64,000 nt of DNA, taken from the NCBI RefSeq assembly GCF_007097395.1, contig NZ_VKDC01000030.1, forward strand, positions 1-64,000, written 5' to 3'. Below are positions 9,286 through 19,000 of the stretch, piece by piece. The stretch is from Fulvivirga sp. M361. GTDB taxonomy: Bacteria; Bacteroidota; Bacteroidia; Cytophagales; Cyclobacteriaceae. Both the position numbers and the translations under genes were made by a program. Position 1 is the stretch's first letter; each line of letters starts with the position of its first letter. Below the pieces are notes generated by a model. The model ran no database searches. It was not told the DNA's origin and saw only the letters and a program-made list of their open reading frames with translations.

Positions 9286-11628
9286 CTTAACATTCAAAAA
9301 ACGGGCAGAAAGAGAGTTGGGAACAGCAAATTGTTGATTATTGACATCTGAAACCCATAAGTAGGAAATAGCATTGGGCGCTCCCAACAAGTTCAATATT
9401 TCTGCCGAAAGCAACAACTGTTTATCGTAATTACCAGAAGGTTTACTCAAGTAAAATAATTTGGCAAAACCTATATCCACACGCCTGTATGTATCCCCAT
9501 TGAACCTGTTCCTATTTTCAAAGTTATTGGGTGGGCCAAAGGGTAAACCTGAACCATATTGTATTCCCAGATTCACTCTAATAGTAGGGTCATTAGGTAA
9601 ATGATCCTGGAAAAAAATTCCCAGGGTCAATCGCTGATCGGAAGGTCTGCGTATATAGCCATTGCCGTCATTTTCAACATCTTCGCGTGTATTTAATATT
9701 CCCAGGCTAAACCATGACTGGGTGCCTTCAATAAATTCACCGCTTAGCCTGAGGTCCAAACCAGTAGCAAATGCTTTGGCATCATTATTAGCATAATATC
9801 TTACCCTAACATTATCTACCTCGTAAGGGATCACATTCCACAATTCTTTATAGTAGATTTCACTATAAAATTTAAAACCCCTGCCCCACCAACGAAAGTT
9901 GTAATCCAAACCGGCTATAAAATGAACGGATTGTTGGGCCTTAAGCTGCTGGTTGAGATTACCTTCAAAATCTCTCAATTCGCGATAAAAAGGAGGTTGG
10001 GCATAAAAGCCGATGGCTCCTTTAAACACAATATCTCTTACCCAATTCGTCCGATAAGATATCTGCCATCGAGGACTAATAATTAACTCTTCATTAAAAC
10101 TCCAATAATTTAAGCGAACTCCTAATGTAGAGGTCATCCTGGCTGATAAGTCTCTGCTAACTTGTCCATAGGCATGGAGCCTGCTAGCCTCTATCTTATT
10201 TTCAGCCTCCAAAAAATTTCTCTCGATCACAAAGTCAGAGGAGTCTATAAAATCGTTCTCACTAAGTACATCATCAATAATCTGACGATTGAATCCCAAG
10301 CCAAACTCCATAACGGTTTTGCTGTCAACCGTCAAAATATTACGGCTTTCCATGTCATAAATCGTCGCATCTAACGTATTTCTTCCGAAATTAGCATTGG
10401 TACCGATGCCTCGTGTAAATACGCAATCATTAAACGTAGATGACCCTACATTACGGTCCACATCACATAGTCTGTATCCGCCTTCCACATCGGTAAACTC
10501 CCTTTCTGATGCACGTACGACGGAAGCAATAAACTGTGTGGTAAGTCGATCGTTTACATGATGTGTCAGATTCAACCCTGACTGATAGGTGTCATACTCC
10601 AATATTTCTTGTCCTTCAAAAGCTACAAAAAGTCGCAACGACTGATTAAAAGTTCCAAAATCTGTTTCACGGCTCTCCGGTTCCACCAGGTACCTATTTC
10701 TGGCATATGAACTCAGTATACCAAGTTTCGTCCGATTAGGCTTACTTCCCAGGTCAATGTTTATATAAGATTGAATATCCGTAAAGCGAGGAAGGTATTG
10801 ACCTTCCGTTTCCAAGGTATTCAATAGGTACTGGGCTGATTTGTGTCGTACTCCTAAAATAGCGGATATCCTTTTCCCGGAGCCTTCCAAATTGGCCGAA
10901 CCGCCTAGTAATCCCAATGTTGCTGACGCTTTTAATTTGGTAGGCTCCTTGTATTTTACATTTAAAACGGATGACAACTTATCTCCGTAGTTAGATTGCC
11001 AACCTCCCGCAGAAAACTCAACAGAATTCACGAGGTCGGGGTTAATAAAACTCAATCCTTCCTGCTGGCCATTGGTTACCAGGAAGGGCCGATAGACAGG
11101 GATGTTATTGACGTAAACAAGGTTTTCATCAAAGCTTCCCCCTCTCACAGAGTATGTAGATGATAATTCATTATTACTTACTACACCTGAAAGTGTAGCC
11201 AGTATCTTAGTAAAATCACCAAATGCAGAAGGTAGGGCTTTGATGGTTTTAGGTGCTATAGTGGTAAGGCTCACTTCACTTCTGCTTTCTTTTTGTCCCT
11301 CTATCTCTATGGTATTAAGTACTTCAGTAGCCTCCTTTAATACAATATTGATCTTCGTTTGATTATCTATGGATACTTCTTTCGTCTCGTAACCCACAAA
11401 ACTAACCAAGAGTGATATTGAAGTTGCAGTTACTACAGATAGGGTAAATTCACCAAAATCATTTGTGATCACACCTGTATTAGTTCCTTTGATAGCTACC
11501 GAAGCTCCTTGAAGTGGTTCTGATTTCTCATTTGTAACAGCACCGGATATCGTGATCTGATCCTGACTCCAGGCGTTAATAATGGGTGTTAAAAACAATA
11601 AAAAAAACAGGTATGGAAAGTTTCTCAT
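9268..11628 (-). CDS. TonB-dependent outer-membrane receptor with carboxypeptidase-like domain
   Basis: About 786 aa from the ATG at 11628 (an earlier in-frame TTG at 11634 is less likely). Signal peptide to NAWSQ; residues 25-110 are a carboxypeptidase-D regulatory-like domain (VTNEKSEPLQGASVAIKGTN); 115-230 a plug domain (TYSVRGGSFDENLVYVNNI); the rest a 22-strand type barrel. It imports ligands across the outer membrane using TonB/ExbBD energy, for which a set lies at 49597-51569. It is the last gene of a unit with lipoprotein, subtilase and rpe; only 9 bases separate it from rpe. No SusD partner is adjacent, which suggests a peptide, metal or small-ligand receptor rather than a glycan system, but the substrate cannot be read from sequence. 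Confidence 0.9.
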   Translation of the reverse strand: MRNFPYLFFLLFLTPIINAWSQDQITISGAVTNEKSEPLQGASVAIKGTNTGVITNDFGEFTLSVVTATSISLLVSFVGYETKEVSIDNQTKINIVLKEATEVLNTIEIEGQKESRSEVSLTTIAPKTIKALPSAFGDFTKILATLSGVVSNNELSSTYSVRGGSFDENLVYVNNIPVYRPFLVTNGQQEGLSFINPDLVNSVEFSAGGWQSNYGDKLSSVLNVKYKEPTKLKASATLGLLGGSANLEGSGKRISAILGVRHKSAQYLLNTLETEGQYLPRFTDIQSYINIDLGSKPNRTKLGILSSYARNRYLVEPESRETDFGTFNQSLRLFVAFEGQEILEYDTYQSGLNLTHHVNDRLTTQFIASVVRASEREFTDVEGGYRLCDVDRNVGSSTFNDCVFTRGIGTNANFGRNTLDATIYDMESRNILTVDSKTVMEFGLGFNRQIIDDVLSENDFIDSSDFVIERNFLEAENKIEASRLHAYGQVSRDLSARMTSTLGVRLNYWSFNEELIISPRWQISYRTNWVRDIVFKGAIGFYAQPPFYRELRDFEGNLNQQLKAQQSVHFIAGLDYNFRWWGRGFKFYSEIYYKELWNVIPYEVDNVRVRYYANNDAKAFATGLDLRLSGEFIEGTQSWFSLGILNTREDVENDGNGYIRRPSDQRLTLGIFFQDHLPNDPTIRVNLGIQYGSGLPFGPPNNFENRNRFNGDTYRRVDIGFAKLFYLSKPSGNYDKQLLLSAEILNLLGAPNAISYLWVSDVNNQQFAVPNSLSARFLNVKLTLNI

Positions 11629-11637
11629 AAACAACGT

Positions 11638-12294
11638 TTAAACAACGTGTTTCAATGAGGAAATAGTGTCCTTCGGACTAGAAGAAGAAAAAACAAAACT
11701 TCCGGCTACCAATACATCTGCACCTGCTTTTAGCAGTCGTTTAGCATTGGACTTAGTCACTCCTCCGTCAACCTCTATGAGTGTGGATGTGCCGGAATCT
11801 GTAATAATTTCTTTGAGTTGTTCAATTTTCCGATACGTATTGGGAATAAACTTTTGTCCTCCAAAACCAGGGTTTACCGACATCAGACATACCACATCTA
11901 TATCAGTAATAATATCTTTCAAAACCTGCACATTCACGTGCGGGTTAATGGCCACTCCGGCCTTACAACCTAGCGATTTGATCTGTTGTAAGTTTCGATG
12001 TAAGTGGTTACATGCCTCATAATGCACAGAAATTGATTTGGCTCCGGCTTCTTTAAATGCTTCAACATAGTTTTCCGGGTTTTGAATCATAAGATGAACA
12101 TCCATTGGTTTCTTTGCATGACGCTTAATAGCTTGCACAACTGGTATGCCAAAGGAGAGATTAGGTACAAATACTCCGTCCATTATATCAATGTGTATCC
12201 AGTCAGCTTCACTTTCATTTAACATTTCAATTTCAGACTGTAAATTGGCAAAATCACAGGCCAATACAGATGGTGCGATAAGTGGTTTGTTCAT
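11638..12294 (-). CDS. rpe: Ribulose-phosphate 3-epimerase
   Basis: The 218-aa length matches the family. The enzyme interconverts D-ribulose 5-phosphate and D-xylulose 5-phosphate in the pentose phosphate pathway, in the cytoplasm. Metal and catalytic residues are visible: Ser9 (IAPSVLACDF), His34 and Asp36 (WIHIDIMDG), His67 (DVHLMI), and Asp176 (IEVDGGV). The phosphate-binding loop is in VNPGFGGQKF and AGSFVF. It sits between a T9SS subtilase gene (21-base gap) and a TonB-dependent receptor gene (9-base gap) on the same strand, so this housekeeping enzyme is likely cotranscribed with surface proteins. Confidence 0.97.
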   Translation of the reverse strand: MNKPLIAPSVLACDFANLQSEIEMLNESEADWIHIDIMDGVFVPNLSFGIPVVQAIKRHAKKPMDVHLMIQNPENYVEAFKEAGAKSISVHYEACNHLHRNLQQIKSLGCKAGVAINPHVNVQVLKDIITDIDVVCLMSVNPGFGGQKFIPNTYRKIEQLKEIITDSGTSTLIEVDGGVTKSNAKRLLKAGADVLVAGSFVFSSSSPKDTISSLKHVV

Positions 12295-12315
12295 ATCGCC
12301 AAATATATATAAGAT

Positions 12316-13935
12316 TTAGTATTTAAGGATTTTAATTTGCTTCGAATAAATGGTACTTTTCAATTGGACGATATAGGTTCCTGCCGGCATAGATTGTGTT
12401 ACTAATTCAATTTCACCCTGCCTTGTCCCGATCTTTCTCCATTGATAGTTATCTTGCTGAGCTCCAGTCAAATCAAAAATATTTACCTCTGTAACCTGGT
12501 CAATGGATACACCGGTTATCCTGAATGAATTACCTCTATGCGGATTGAGATATACCTTGCAGCTTCCCTTCAATGTTTCCGACGCTAGGCTTGTAGTGAT
12601 ATCACCATATCTTGGTAATCCATAACCATAACGATTGTCAGGTGATTCAGAACGATCACCGATACTTAAAATGGTGTCTCTTAATTGCATGTTGGTGAAC
12701 TCCGGACGAGATTGCCAAATACATGCAGCAAGGCCAGTAATCATGGGAACGGATAAGGAAGTACCGCTAGGCGCCTGAACTATGGCGCCGGAGTTGTTTA
12801 TTCGATAAGTCCCTTGTCCTAACGCTACGACTTCAGGTTTAATTTGGCCATCTGCCGAAGGGCCAAAAGCGCTAAAGGCACTAATAACTCCTCCAAAACC
12901 CACGGAGCCTACCGAAATAACTGAATCAGCATCCGCCGGAGATACGATAAAACGCCATTCACGGTTACCATCATTTCCGGCACTGGTAACGACTAACATC
13001 CCCTTGGATGAAGCTATATCCGCGGCGCGGCTCACTACCGTGGTATTACCGTCCATATCAGCGTATTCGTAGCTGTCAAAAGGCAAATCAAACGTATTAT
13101 ATCCCAGGGATGAGTTTATGATATCTACCCCTAAGCTATCTGCCTTTTCAGCAGCTATTAGCCAATTATATTCTTCAATAGGATATTCTGAACCCAGATC
13201 TTCGGTAATGAACAAGGCAAAGTCCGCACTGTATGCGGTCCCGGTGAAAGAATCATCCGAAAACCCTCCCACCACAGAAAAAACCTCCGTGCCGTGATCG
13301 TCACCAACGTAAACATCAGTGTTGCATTCCGGTATATTCTCAGCGTGTATTAATCTGTTGTTGTTAATAACATGCTGAAAAGCTTCAATCGTGTTCACCC
13401 CTCTATAGCCACTATCAAAAAAAGCGATAATAATTCCCGTTCCAGTATATCCTTCATTATGCAGATTGTTCAATCCAAGATGCAATATTTGCGCCTCATT
13501 AATCACAGATTGAGTCCTTCCCGTAGTATAAGAAGAGGCTTTTCGCGAGTTAAAGACCGGCTTGTCACCCAAAGCTATTTTTTGCACTTTCTCAACAAAG
13601 GGTAAAGCCTCTATACTCGACACGATGGAAGGTTCAGACGCCACAATTAATGCATTCAGCCACTTTGAAGATAAAAATACTTCTGCGCCTGTAGTGCTAA
13701 CCTCTTCTATATATGCCGGATCAACAGGTAGGTCCTGTACAACCATTTCAATACCTTGATCCAGGCGTCTTTGCACAGACTTCTGACTGAGGAAATCCTC
13801 GGGAGATTCTAAAGAATAAGGTGTGTTATTTTTATCTGTCAGGTAAACAACATAACGATCGACCTGACAAAAAGTCGAAAAACTGATCAGCAAGAGAGCG
13901 ATACTACCTATCGTTTTTCTACAACTCCGTACCAT
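12316..13935 (-). CDS. S8 subtilisin-family protease with T9SS type A sorting domain
   Basis: 539 aa: signal peptide (to FCQ, residue 24), a pro/inhibitor-like region (25-125), a subtilase domain (150-440) and a C-terminal T9SS type A domain (about 465-539, ending AGTYIVQLKS...KQIKILKY). Catalytic triad Asp174 (FFDSG), His214 (DDHGTEV) and Ser393 (GTSLSVP), with oxyanion Asn321 (SAGNDG), is complete, so an active endopeptidase is expected. It should be exported by Sec and then by the type IX system to the surface or medium. Its start overlaps the end of the upstream lipoprotein gene by 17 bases, implying translational coupling; rpe follows. Confidence 0.92.
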   Translation of the reverse strand: MVRSCRKTIGSIALLLISFSTFCQVDRYVVYLTDKNNTPYSLESPEDFLSQKSVQRRLDQGIEMVVQDLPVDPAYIEEVSTTGAEVFLSSKWLNALIVASEPSIVSSIEALPFVEKVQKIALGDKPVFNSRKASSYTTGRTQSVINEAQILHLGLNNLHNEGYTGTGIIIAFFDSGYRGVNTIEAFQHVINNNRLIHAENIPECNTDVYVGDDHGTEVFSVVGGFSDDSFTGTAYSADFALFITEDLGSEYPIEEYNWLIAAEKADSLGVDIINSSLGYNTFDLPFDSYEYADMDGNTTVVSRAADIASSKGMLVVTSAGNDGNREWRFIVSPADADSVISVGSVGFGGVISAFSAFGPSADGQIKPEVVALGQGTYRINNSGAIVQAPSGTSLSVPMITGLAACIWQSRPEFTNMQLRDTILSIGDRSESPDNRYGYGLPRYGDITTSLASETLKGSCKVYLNPHRGNSFRITGVSIDQVTEVNIFDLTGAQQDNYQWRKIGTRQGEIELVTQSMPAGTYIVQLKSTIYSKQIKILKY

Positions 13936-14614
13936 AATCTATCAGACTTCGCCTAATTTCCTTACCATTTTCAACAATCTGCTGCCCCAGGCAGGACTCT
14001 TCTATGCAAAAGGCCAGATTAATATCTTCGCTGTACACCAGACCTATATCCAAGCCATAAATTTCATGGCGCTTTATGAAATTCACCGTAAAATCCTGAT
14101 TATCCTCCTGAATAACCGTTAATGTTTGCGGCATCTGAATATCCCGTGTGGTGGTATATGGGCTAAAAAGACTATCCATTTCAAAAAGATCTTCGTCTAA
14201 GGCATTCAGTGCATTTGAATCCCAGGTTTTCCCGGCAGAAATAGGAAAAGACAATTTGAGAAAAGGAACGTTACCCTCTATGAATATGCCTTGTACGCCT
14301 GTGAGCCTGGCGCTATTGGTTTTTTCGAACTTCCATTCCTCTAATGAAGATACTCTTGTAAACTGGCTAAGCACATAAGTAATACCTCCTGCCTGATTTC
14401 GAAAAGAGTCCACCACATCCACTCTAATTTGAAAACTATCCACTGTGGCTCCCTGGGAAGAATGTGTGATTTCTTCCACCTCATACACTCGAAAGTCTCC
14501 TAACTGAAGGGGGAAAAAATTATACCCTACAGCTACCGTATCAGGTAAAGCGCCCTCTTCCTGACAACTCAGTAACTGAACAGCACAAAATATGACTATC
14601 AAGTATTTTCTCAT
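13919..14614 (-). CDS. Putative lipoprotein
   Basis: About 231 aa from the ATG at 14614; the longer frame would need a TTG at 14623 inside the T-tract of a hairpin and is rejected. The lipobox LLSC puts the acylated Cys at residue 17, followed by QEEG. The mature part is beta-rich (YNFFPLQLGDFRVYEVEEI) with a Cys pair near the end (FCIEESC) and no catalytic motif. Related-looking lipoproteins often accompany surface proteases in Bacteroidota, but I do not recognise a named family. It is first in a unit with the subtilase, rpe and TonB-dependent receptor and overlaps the subtilase gene by 17 bases. Confidence 0.8.
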   Translation of the reverse strand: MRKYLIVIFCAVQLLSCQEEGALPDTVAVGYNFFPLQLGDFRVYEVEEITHSSQGATVDSFQIRVDVVDSFRNQAGGITYVLSQFTRVSSLEEWKFEKTNSARLTGVQGIFIEGNVPFLKLSFPISAGKTWDSNALNALDEDLFEMDSLFSPYTTTRDIQMPQTLTVIQEDNQDFTVNFIKRHEIYGLDIGLVYSEDINLAFCIEESCLGQQIVENGKEIRRSLIDYGTEL

Positions 14615-14625
14615 CTCAAACAAAA

Positions 14626-14649
14626 AAAGAACGGCTGGATCCGTTCTTT
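14626..14649 (-). terminator. Terminator-like hairpin just before the lipoprotein start codon
   Basis: Perfect 9-bp arms AAAGAACGG (14626-14634) and CCGTTCTTT (14641-14649) with a 6-base loop are followed on the minus strand by a run of seven Ts. It lies 122 bases after the stop of the thioredoxin-like gene and only 11 bases before the ATG of the lipoprotein gene. It may simply end the thioredoxin transcript, or act as an attenuator in the lipoprotein leader. Confidence 0.8.
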
Positions 14650-14770
14650 GATTTTAAATATAACCAAAATATTAACAGATCAATTCACAATGTAAGATAA
14701 GCATTGTTTTACATTATGAAGAAACTACTATAGTCACCCCAGAGGCAGGGTCTGACCTGTGTTAACATTA

Positions 14771-15088
14771 CTAATTTAATTTATTCAAAAGGTCTAATAC
14801 CACGTCTTCTTTGTTCGTTGCCACTGTTTCTACCAACTGATCTCCTTTAAATACAGCAAAAAAGGGTAAATTAGTAACTCCTGCCACACTTCTAGAATCA
14901 GGGTTCTTTTCAGCATCTATATCTGCGAAGATAATATCACTATAACGTTCATCATTTGATAGTCGCTTAAATTTAGGCGCAAATAATCTGCAACTTCCAC
15001 ACCATCCTGCATAATACTTCACTATTGTTTTTTCACTATTTTTTAATGTAGCGTTGAAATTGCTGTCATCTAATACTTCTACTGCCAT
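14771..15088 (-). CDS. Thioredoxin-family protein
   Basis: 105 aa, a minimal thioredoxin fold with active site WCGSC (Cys30, Cys33) and cis-Pro75 (TNLPFF). No signal peptide, so cytoplasmic. The usual thioredoxin site is WCGPC; Ser in place of Pro is common in Bacteroidota thioredoxin-like proteins and alters redox potential. Disulfide reduction or exchange is the likely role; the partner is unknown. It is divergent from the TrpF-like gene, with 110 bases between the starts, and probably monocistronic. Confidence 0.88.
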   Translation of the reverse strand: MAVEVLDDSNFNATLKNSEKTIVKYYAGWCGSCRLFAPKFKRLSNDERYSDIIFADIDAEKNPDSRSVAGVTNLPFFAVFKGDQLVETVATNKEDVVLDLLNKLN

Positions 15089-15198
15089 TTTTTTCTTAAA
15101 GTTTAATTACAGGAACAAAAAAAATAGATTTCGGTTAATTTTGCTGCCAATATTAATAGAAAAAATTTATTGCCTTAGTGTTAAAACCTATATTGTAG

Positions 15199-15798
15199 AT
15201 GATGAGTCTTAAGACTTTTGTGAAAATAAATACCGTTAACAATTTATCAGATGCCCGCTATTGTGCGGGGATGGGTGTCAACCTTATTGGTTTTTGCCTG
15301 GAAGATGGCCAGCCCGATTATACCCCGCTAGACAAATTCAAGCAGATCTCGGAATGGCTTTCCGGGGTAGAATTTGTCGGTGAATTCGAATATTCTTCTA
15401 TCAATGATATACAAGCTAAATTGGAAGCTTATCGTTTAACACGGGTACAGGTAAACGATTCGGATGTTGCTTTGGAGCTGAAAAAGGCTGGTTATGAAGT
15501 TATATTAACCGTTGAGTTGGATGCTCTGAATGAATTACATGATATAAACGATGTCGACTATTTAATGGTCCATTCAACAGATGTGCCCGAGGAAAGTCAT
15601 GTAAAAACTCTAAAGAACCTAGCGAAAAGAACAAAATTACTATTTGCCAGTGGTATCAATGAACATAATGTCCTGGGTTGGATTGAACAACTCAACGCAT
15701 ATGGCATAGCCCTTACTGCCGGTGACGAAATACGGCCCGGGTATAAGGATTTCGATGAACTCGCAGATATATTAGAATTACTCGAGGTAGAAACCTAA
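15199..15798 (+). CDS. TrpF-like (phosphoribosylanthranilate isomerase-like) protein lacking catalytic residues
   Basis: 199 aa with a TIM-barrel pattern matching TrpF along its length: KINTVNNLSDARYCAGMGVNLIGF at the N-terminus corresponds to KICGITNLEDA...GADAVGFVF, RVQVND to the AVQLHG strand, and LLFASGINEHNV to the LSGGLNPENV phosphate site. The general-base Cys of KICG is replaced by Asn (KINT), and the Asp of the LLDT segment is missing (YLMVHSTD). It should therefore not catalyse the Amadori rearrangement of tryptophan synthesis. No other trp gene is nearby. It may bind a phosphorylated ligand or do another reaction. Transcribed away from the thioredoxin-like gene. Confidence 0.75.
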   Translation: MMSLKTFVKINTVNNLSDARYCAGMGVNLIGFCLEDGQPDYTPLDKFKQISEWLSGVEFVGEFEYSSINDIQAKLEAYRLTRVQVNDSDVALELKKAGYEVILTVELDALNELHDINDVDYLMVHSTDVPEESHVKTLKNLAKRTKLLFASGINEHNVLGWIEQLNAYGIALTAGDEIRPGYKDFDELADILELLEVET

Positions 15799-16032
15799 GC
15801 TCAAGGTCTAAAAGCTACCAAGTTAACTTGATATCTTGCATATCAGGCTTCAAGAGGCTTTTTAAAGTTATTCTTACCGGACATCTATACCTGGCTGAGA
15901 CTACACATAAAAGGTCAGGCAATCTCTCGTAATAGAGTTGGCTATCGTATCTTTCCCGAGCTTATATCAGTGAAAAACTCAGGAGCTGTGAAAACTCATT
16001 CCAAGAATAATTTCTATCAACTCGGGTTTTAA

Positions 16033-19000
16033 CTAATCTTTCTCAACATTCACAATGTTATCATCAGGTATTCTATCGATCAATTTATTGTAAGGGTCAA
16101 TGCCTGCTTTAACCGGCTCCTCATTTACAGTAATTTCGATGGTTCCCTCCCCAGGTTTTATCTTATGCTTTGCTAAATAAATGGGATTAGTACGATCTCT
16201 CCCGTTTTCATCTATATCGTCTTCAGCAAAAACACCAATATCAATATAATCGCCATTGTAGCTGGCCGGACTTTCCATCCCCAAACTATCTGCATAGAGT
16301 TTGTTGGACTTTATGCTCATAGTGACCAGATACTCCTCATCATTCACCTTTTTGACCTTTGCCTCTTCCATTTTGTTTTCATAAAGTGTGATTTTTTTCC
16401 AGGTATCCTCCAAATAGTATTTAAGGCTATCTGGTGTAACCTGATCTAGGTGACGATACAAGTCTGAACTTCCTGGATAAGGTGGGTTTTCACGGAGTCC
16501 AAATTCAGTAAGAAAGCTTTTCATAGCGCTGTCAATCGCCACCTCCCCTATATAATCTCTCAGGGCGTAAAGGATTAAACTACCTTTATTATACCACTGA
16601 TAGGGTCGGTTACAATTGATAAAAGTATTCTCCTTTTTACTTTCGCTTGATCTGCCTCTTAAATAATCATCAAGCTCATCTTTTAGAAAACGCTTCATAT
16701 TATCTTTCCCATATTTACGCTCTGTCAAAACCAGGGCAGAATATTCAGCAAGAGCCTCAGAGATCAGATTAGACCCACGTGTATAATTTGGCGTAATCTG
16801 GTGGCCCCACCATTGATGCGCTAATTCATGAGCCGTCACATAATAAGCATAGTCAAAGCTATTTGGATCGCTTAGATCAGCCAACCACCCAAAACTTTCT
16901 GAGTATGGTACGGTATTGGGAAATGACTGCGCAAAACTGGCATACCTGGGGAATTCCAACAACCTCATTTGCCTGAACTGAAATGGTCCGTACGTATCTG
17001 AAAAATACTCAAGACCATCTTTATAAGCTGCCTCAAATCTATCCAGGTTATAGTCATGCCCGGGATGGTAGAATATTTCGATATTAACATCTTCGCCATT
17101 AGGAAGTTGCATTTTATCTTTATACACTTCATAATCCGCAGAAACAACACTGAAAAATGCCTGAATTGGCGTATCCTGAATGTAGTGAAAGTACCTTCTG
17201 TCCCCTTCAGTCCATTCTTTTTGCAAATAGCCAGGGGCAATCGCTATTTGTCCCTGAGTAGTACTTACGACAGCTTCAAAATGGATCAAGTCAGCTTCAT
17301 CGGAAAAGAGAAGTGTCCGTCTTCCATATTCGTCATCATGGGGTGGTAATTCATTTAATTTTTCGGGGAGACCGTACTTCCTACGCGCCTCATCACTGTT
17401 TAGTTCATTTTGTGCAGCATATCCAATTTCAGGCATACCTACTCCAACAAATGTACCGTTATAAACCACTTCCCGACTAAATCCACTATTGGCAAAACCT
17501 TTGTTTACAATACTACTCACCATTCGCATATTGAGTGTATCGCCCGGCTGCATGGTTTTGGGCAATGCATAAATTTTATACCACTCCTGTTCTTCCCCTT
17601 CTTTGACCAGTCTAAATTTTGGTTTGTGAAAGGTAAGTGGAAAGCGATATTTCATGGTATCCTTATTATATAATAAGTGAAACTTTGAAAGTTGACTGCT
17701 TTGCAGGTGAAGGGAATCAATGGGCTGACTTGTTTTGTTCACCATTTGAACATTAGCATCAAAGTAAGCACTCCTATCGAAAGGGTAGATATCGGCTTTT
17801 AAGCTAACCTGTGTGATTTTAGGCTGCACCATGAACTCATAATGCTTTAATTGCTTTTCATATTCCGACTGCCGTTCTTCTAGCTCATCATTAGTCAAAT
17901 AAGTATTAGTGTAGACTACATTGGAATAGATATATATTCCAACTGTAATGGCAACAGCTAAAAATACATAGGAGATTACCGTTGACGGGCTTACAAGACT
18001 GGCCTTGGCTCTTCTCAACCTATTCTTAAAACTAACTTCAGTGCCTCTACTAAAGAAAATGGAGAAGAACAATAGCAGAAAAAACCCAAAAGCCATCCAA
18101 TACGAGTTAAACCAAAATAAGGGCTCTCCAAAGTGCCCAAGCCCATTCATTTCTGACCATGCATAATTTGGTTTATATGAGTAAAAGAACAAGTTAAAAT
18201 CGAAATTAGCGAAGCTCCTGAGTATGATCAATACCAGCCATAAACCGATGCTTGCGGCATGGCCGGCAAACTTGTTATTAATGAAAAGGTGCACGGCAAA
18301 CACCAACATCACCATTTGAAGATAGTCTGGAAATGAGATTAAATAACTATCAATAAAATAGGTCGACAGGCTGTAGTTGAAATAGCCTTTTAAAGTCTGA
18401 ATTGCCAGCCCGATGAGAATAGGTATAGTGGCGAGAATAAAACAAATAAATGCCATTCCTAAAAACTTTGAGCCTATTATCACGCTATCCTTCACAGGAA
18501 ATGTATCATTAATGGTAGAATATCCCGTCGATTTGTCACGATGAAGCGTTTCACCCGTAAAGAAGACTAGTATAATGAAGACAAAGATCATGTAATCAAA
18601 TCCCTTATACTCCATTAAAATAGACGTGACCGGCTGGGAAGAAACACCGTAAATGGTATTACCAATCCAGAAATCCAGGATCAGGAATATCAGCCCACCC
18701 AATAGAATGGATCTGAAATAGACATCTTTAACTACGTTTTTGACCTCAATTTTGGTCAACGCCTTAAGCACCTTCCATTGGAACCCATCTGCAAAGCTTA
18801 TGTTAATGGACTTTGTTTGGACGGTTTCAACAACACCATCATCTTTTACTTTCCCGGATTTACCCTGCTTGATTTGAAAGAACCTCGTGAAGCTAAATCT
18901 AAAATAAGAGGCCACAAAAAACACAAGGCCAACAGAAAACCAAAGTATACGATTCAGCAAAAGGTTACCATCTATCTGAAGCAGGAAAGTATTTTGCTCA

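Noticed and set aside
15199-15798. Calling this gene trpF
   Set aside because: Both catalytic residues are absent and no trp genes are near.
15832-16032. 67-codon startless plus-strand open frame between the TrpF-like and M1 genes
   Set aside because: It has no start codon, no recognised similarity and a length that chance can produce in a 230-base gap.
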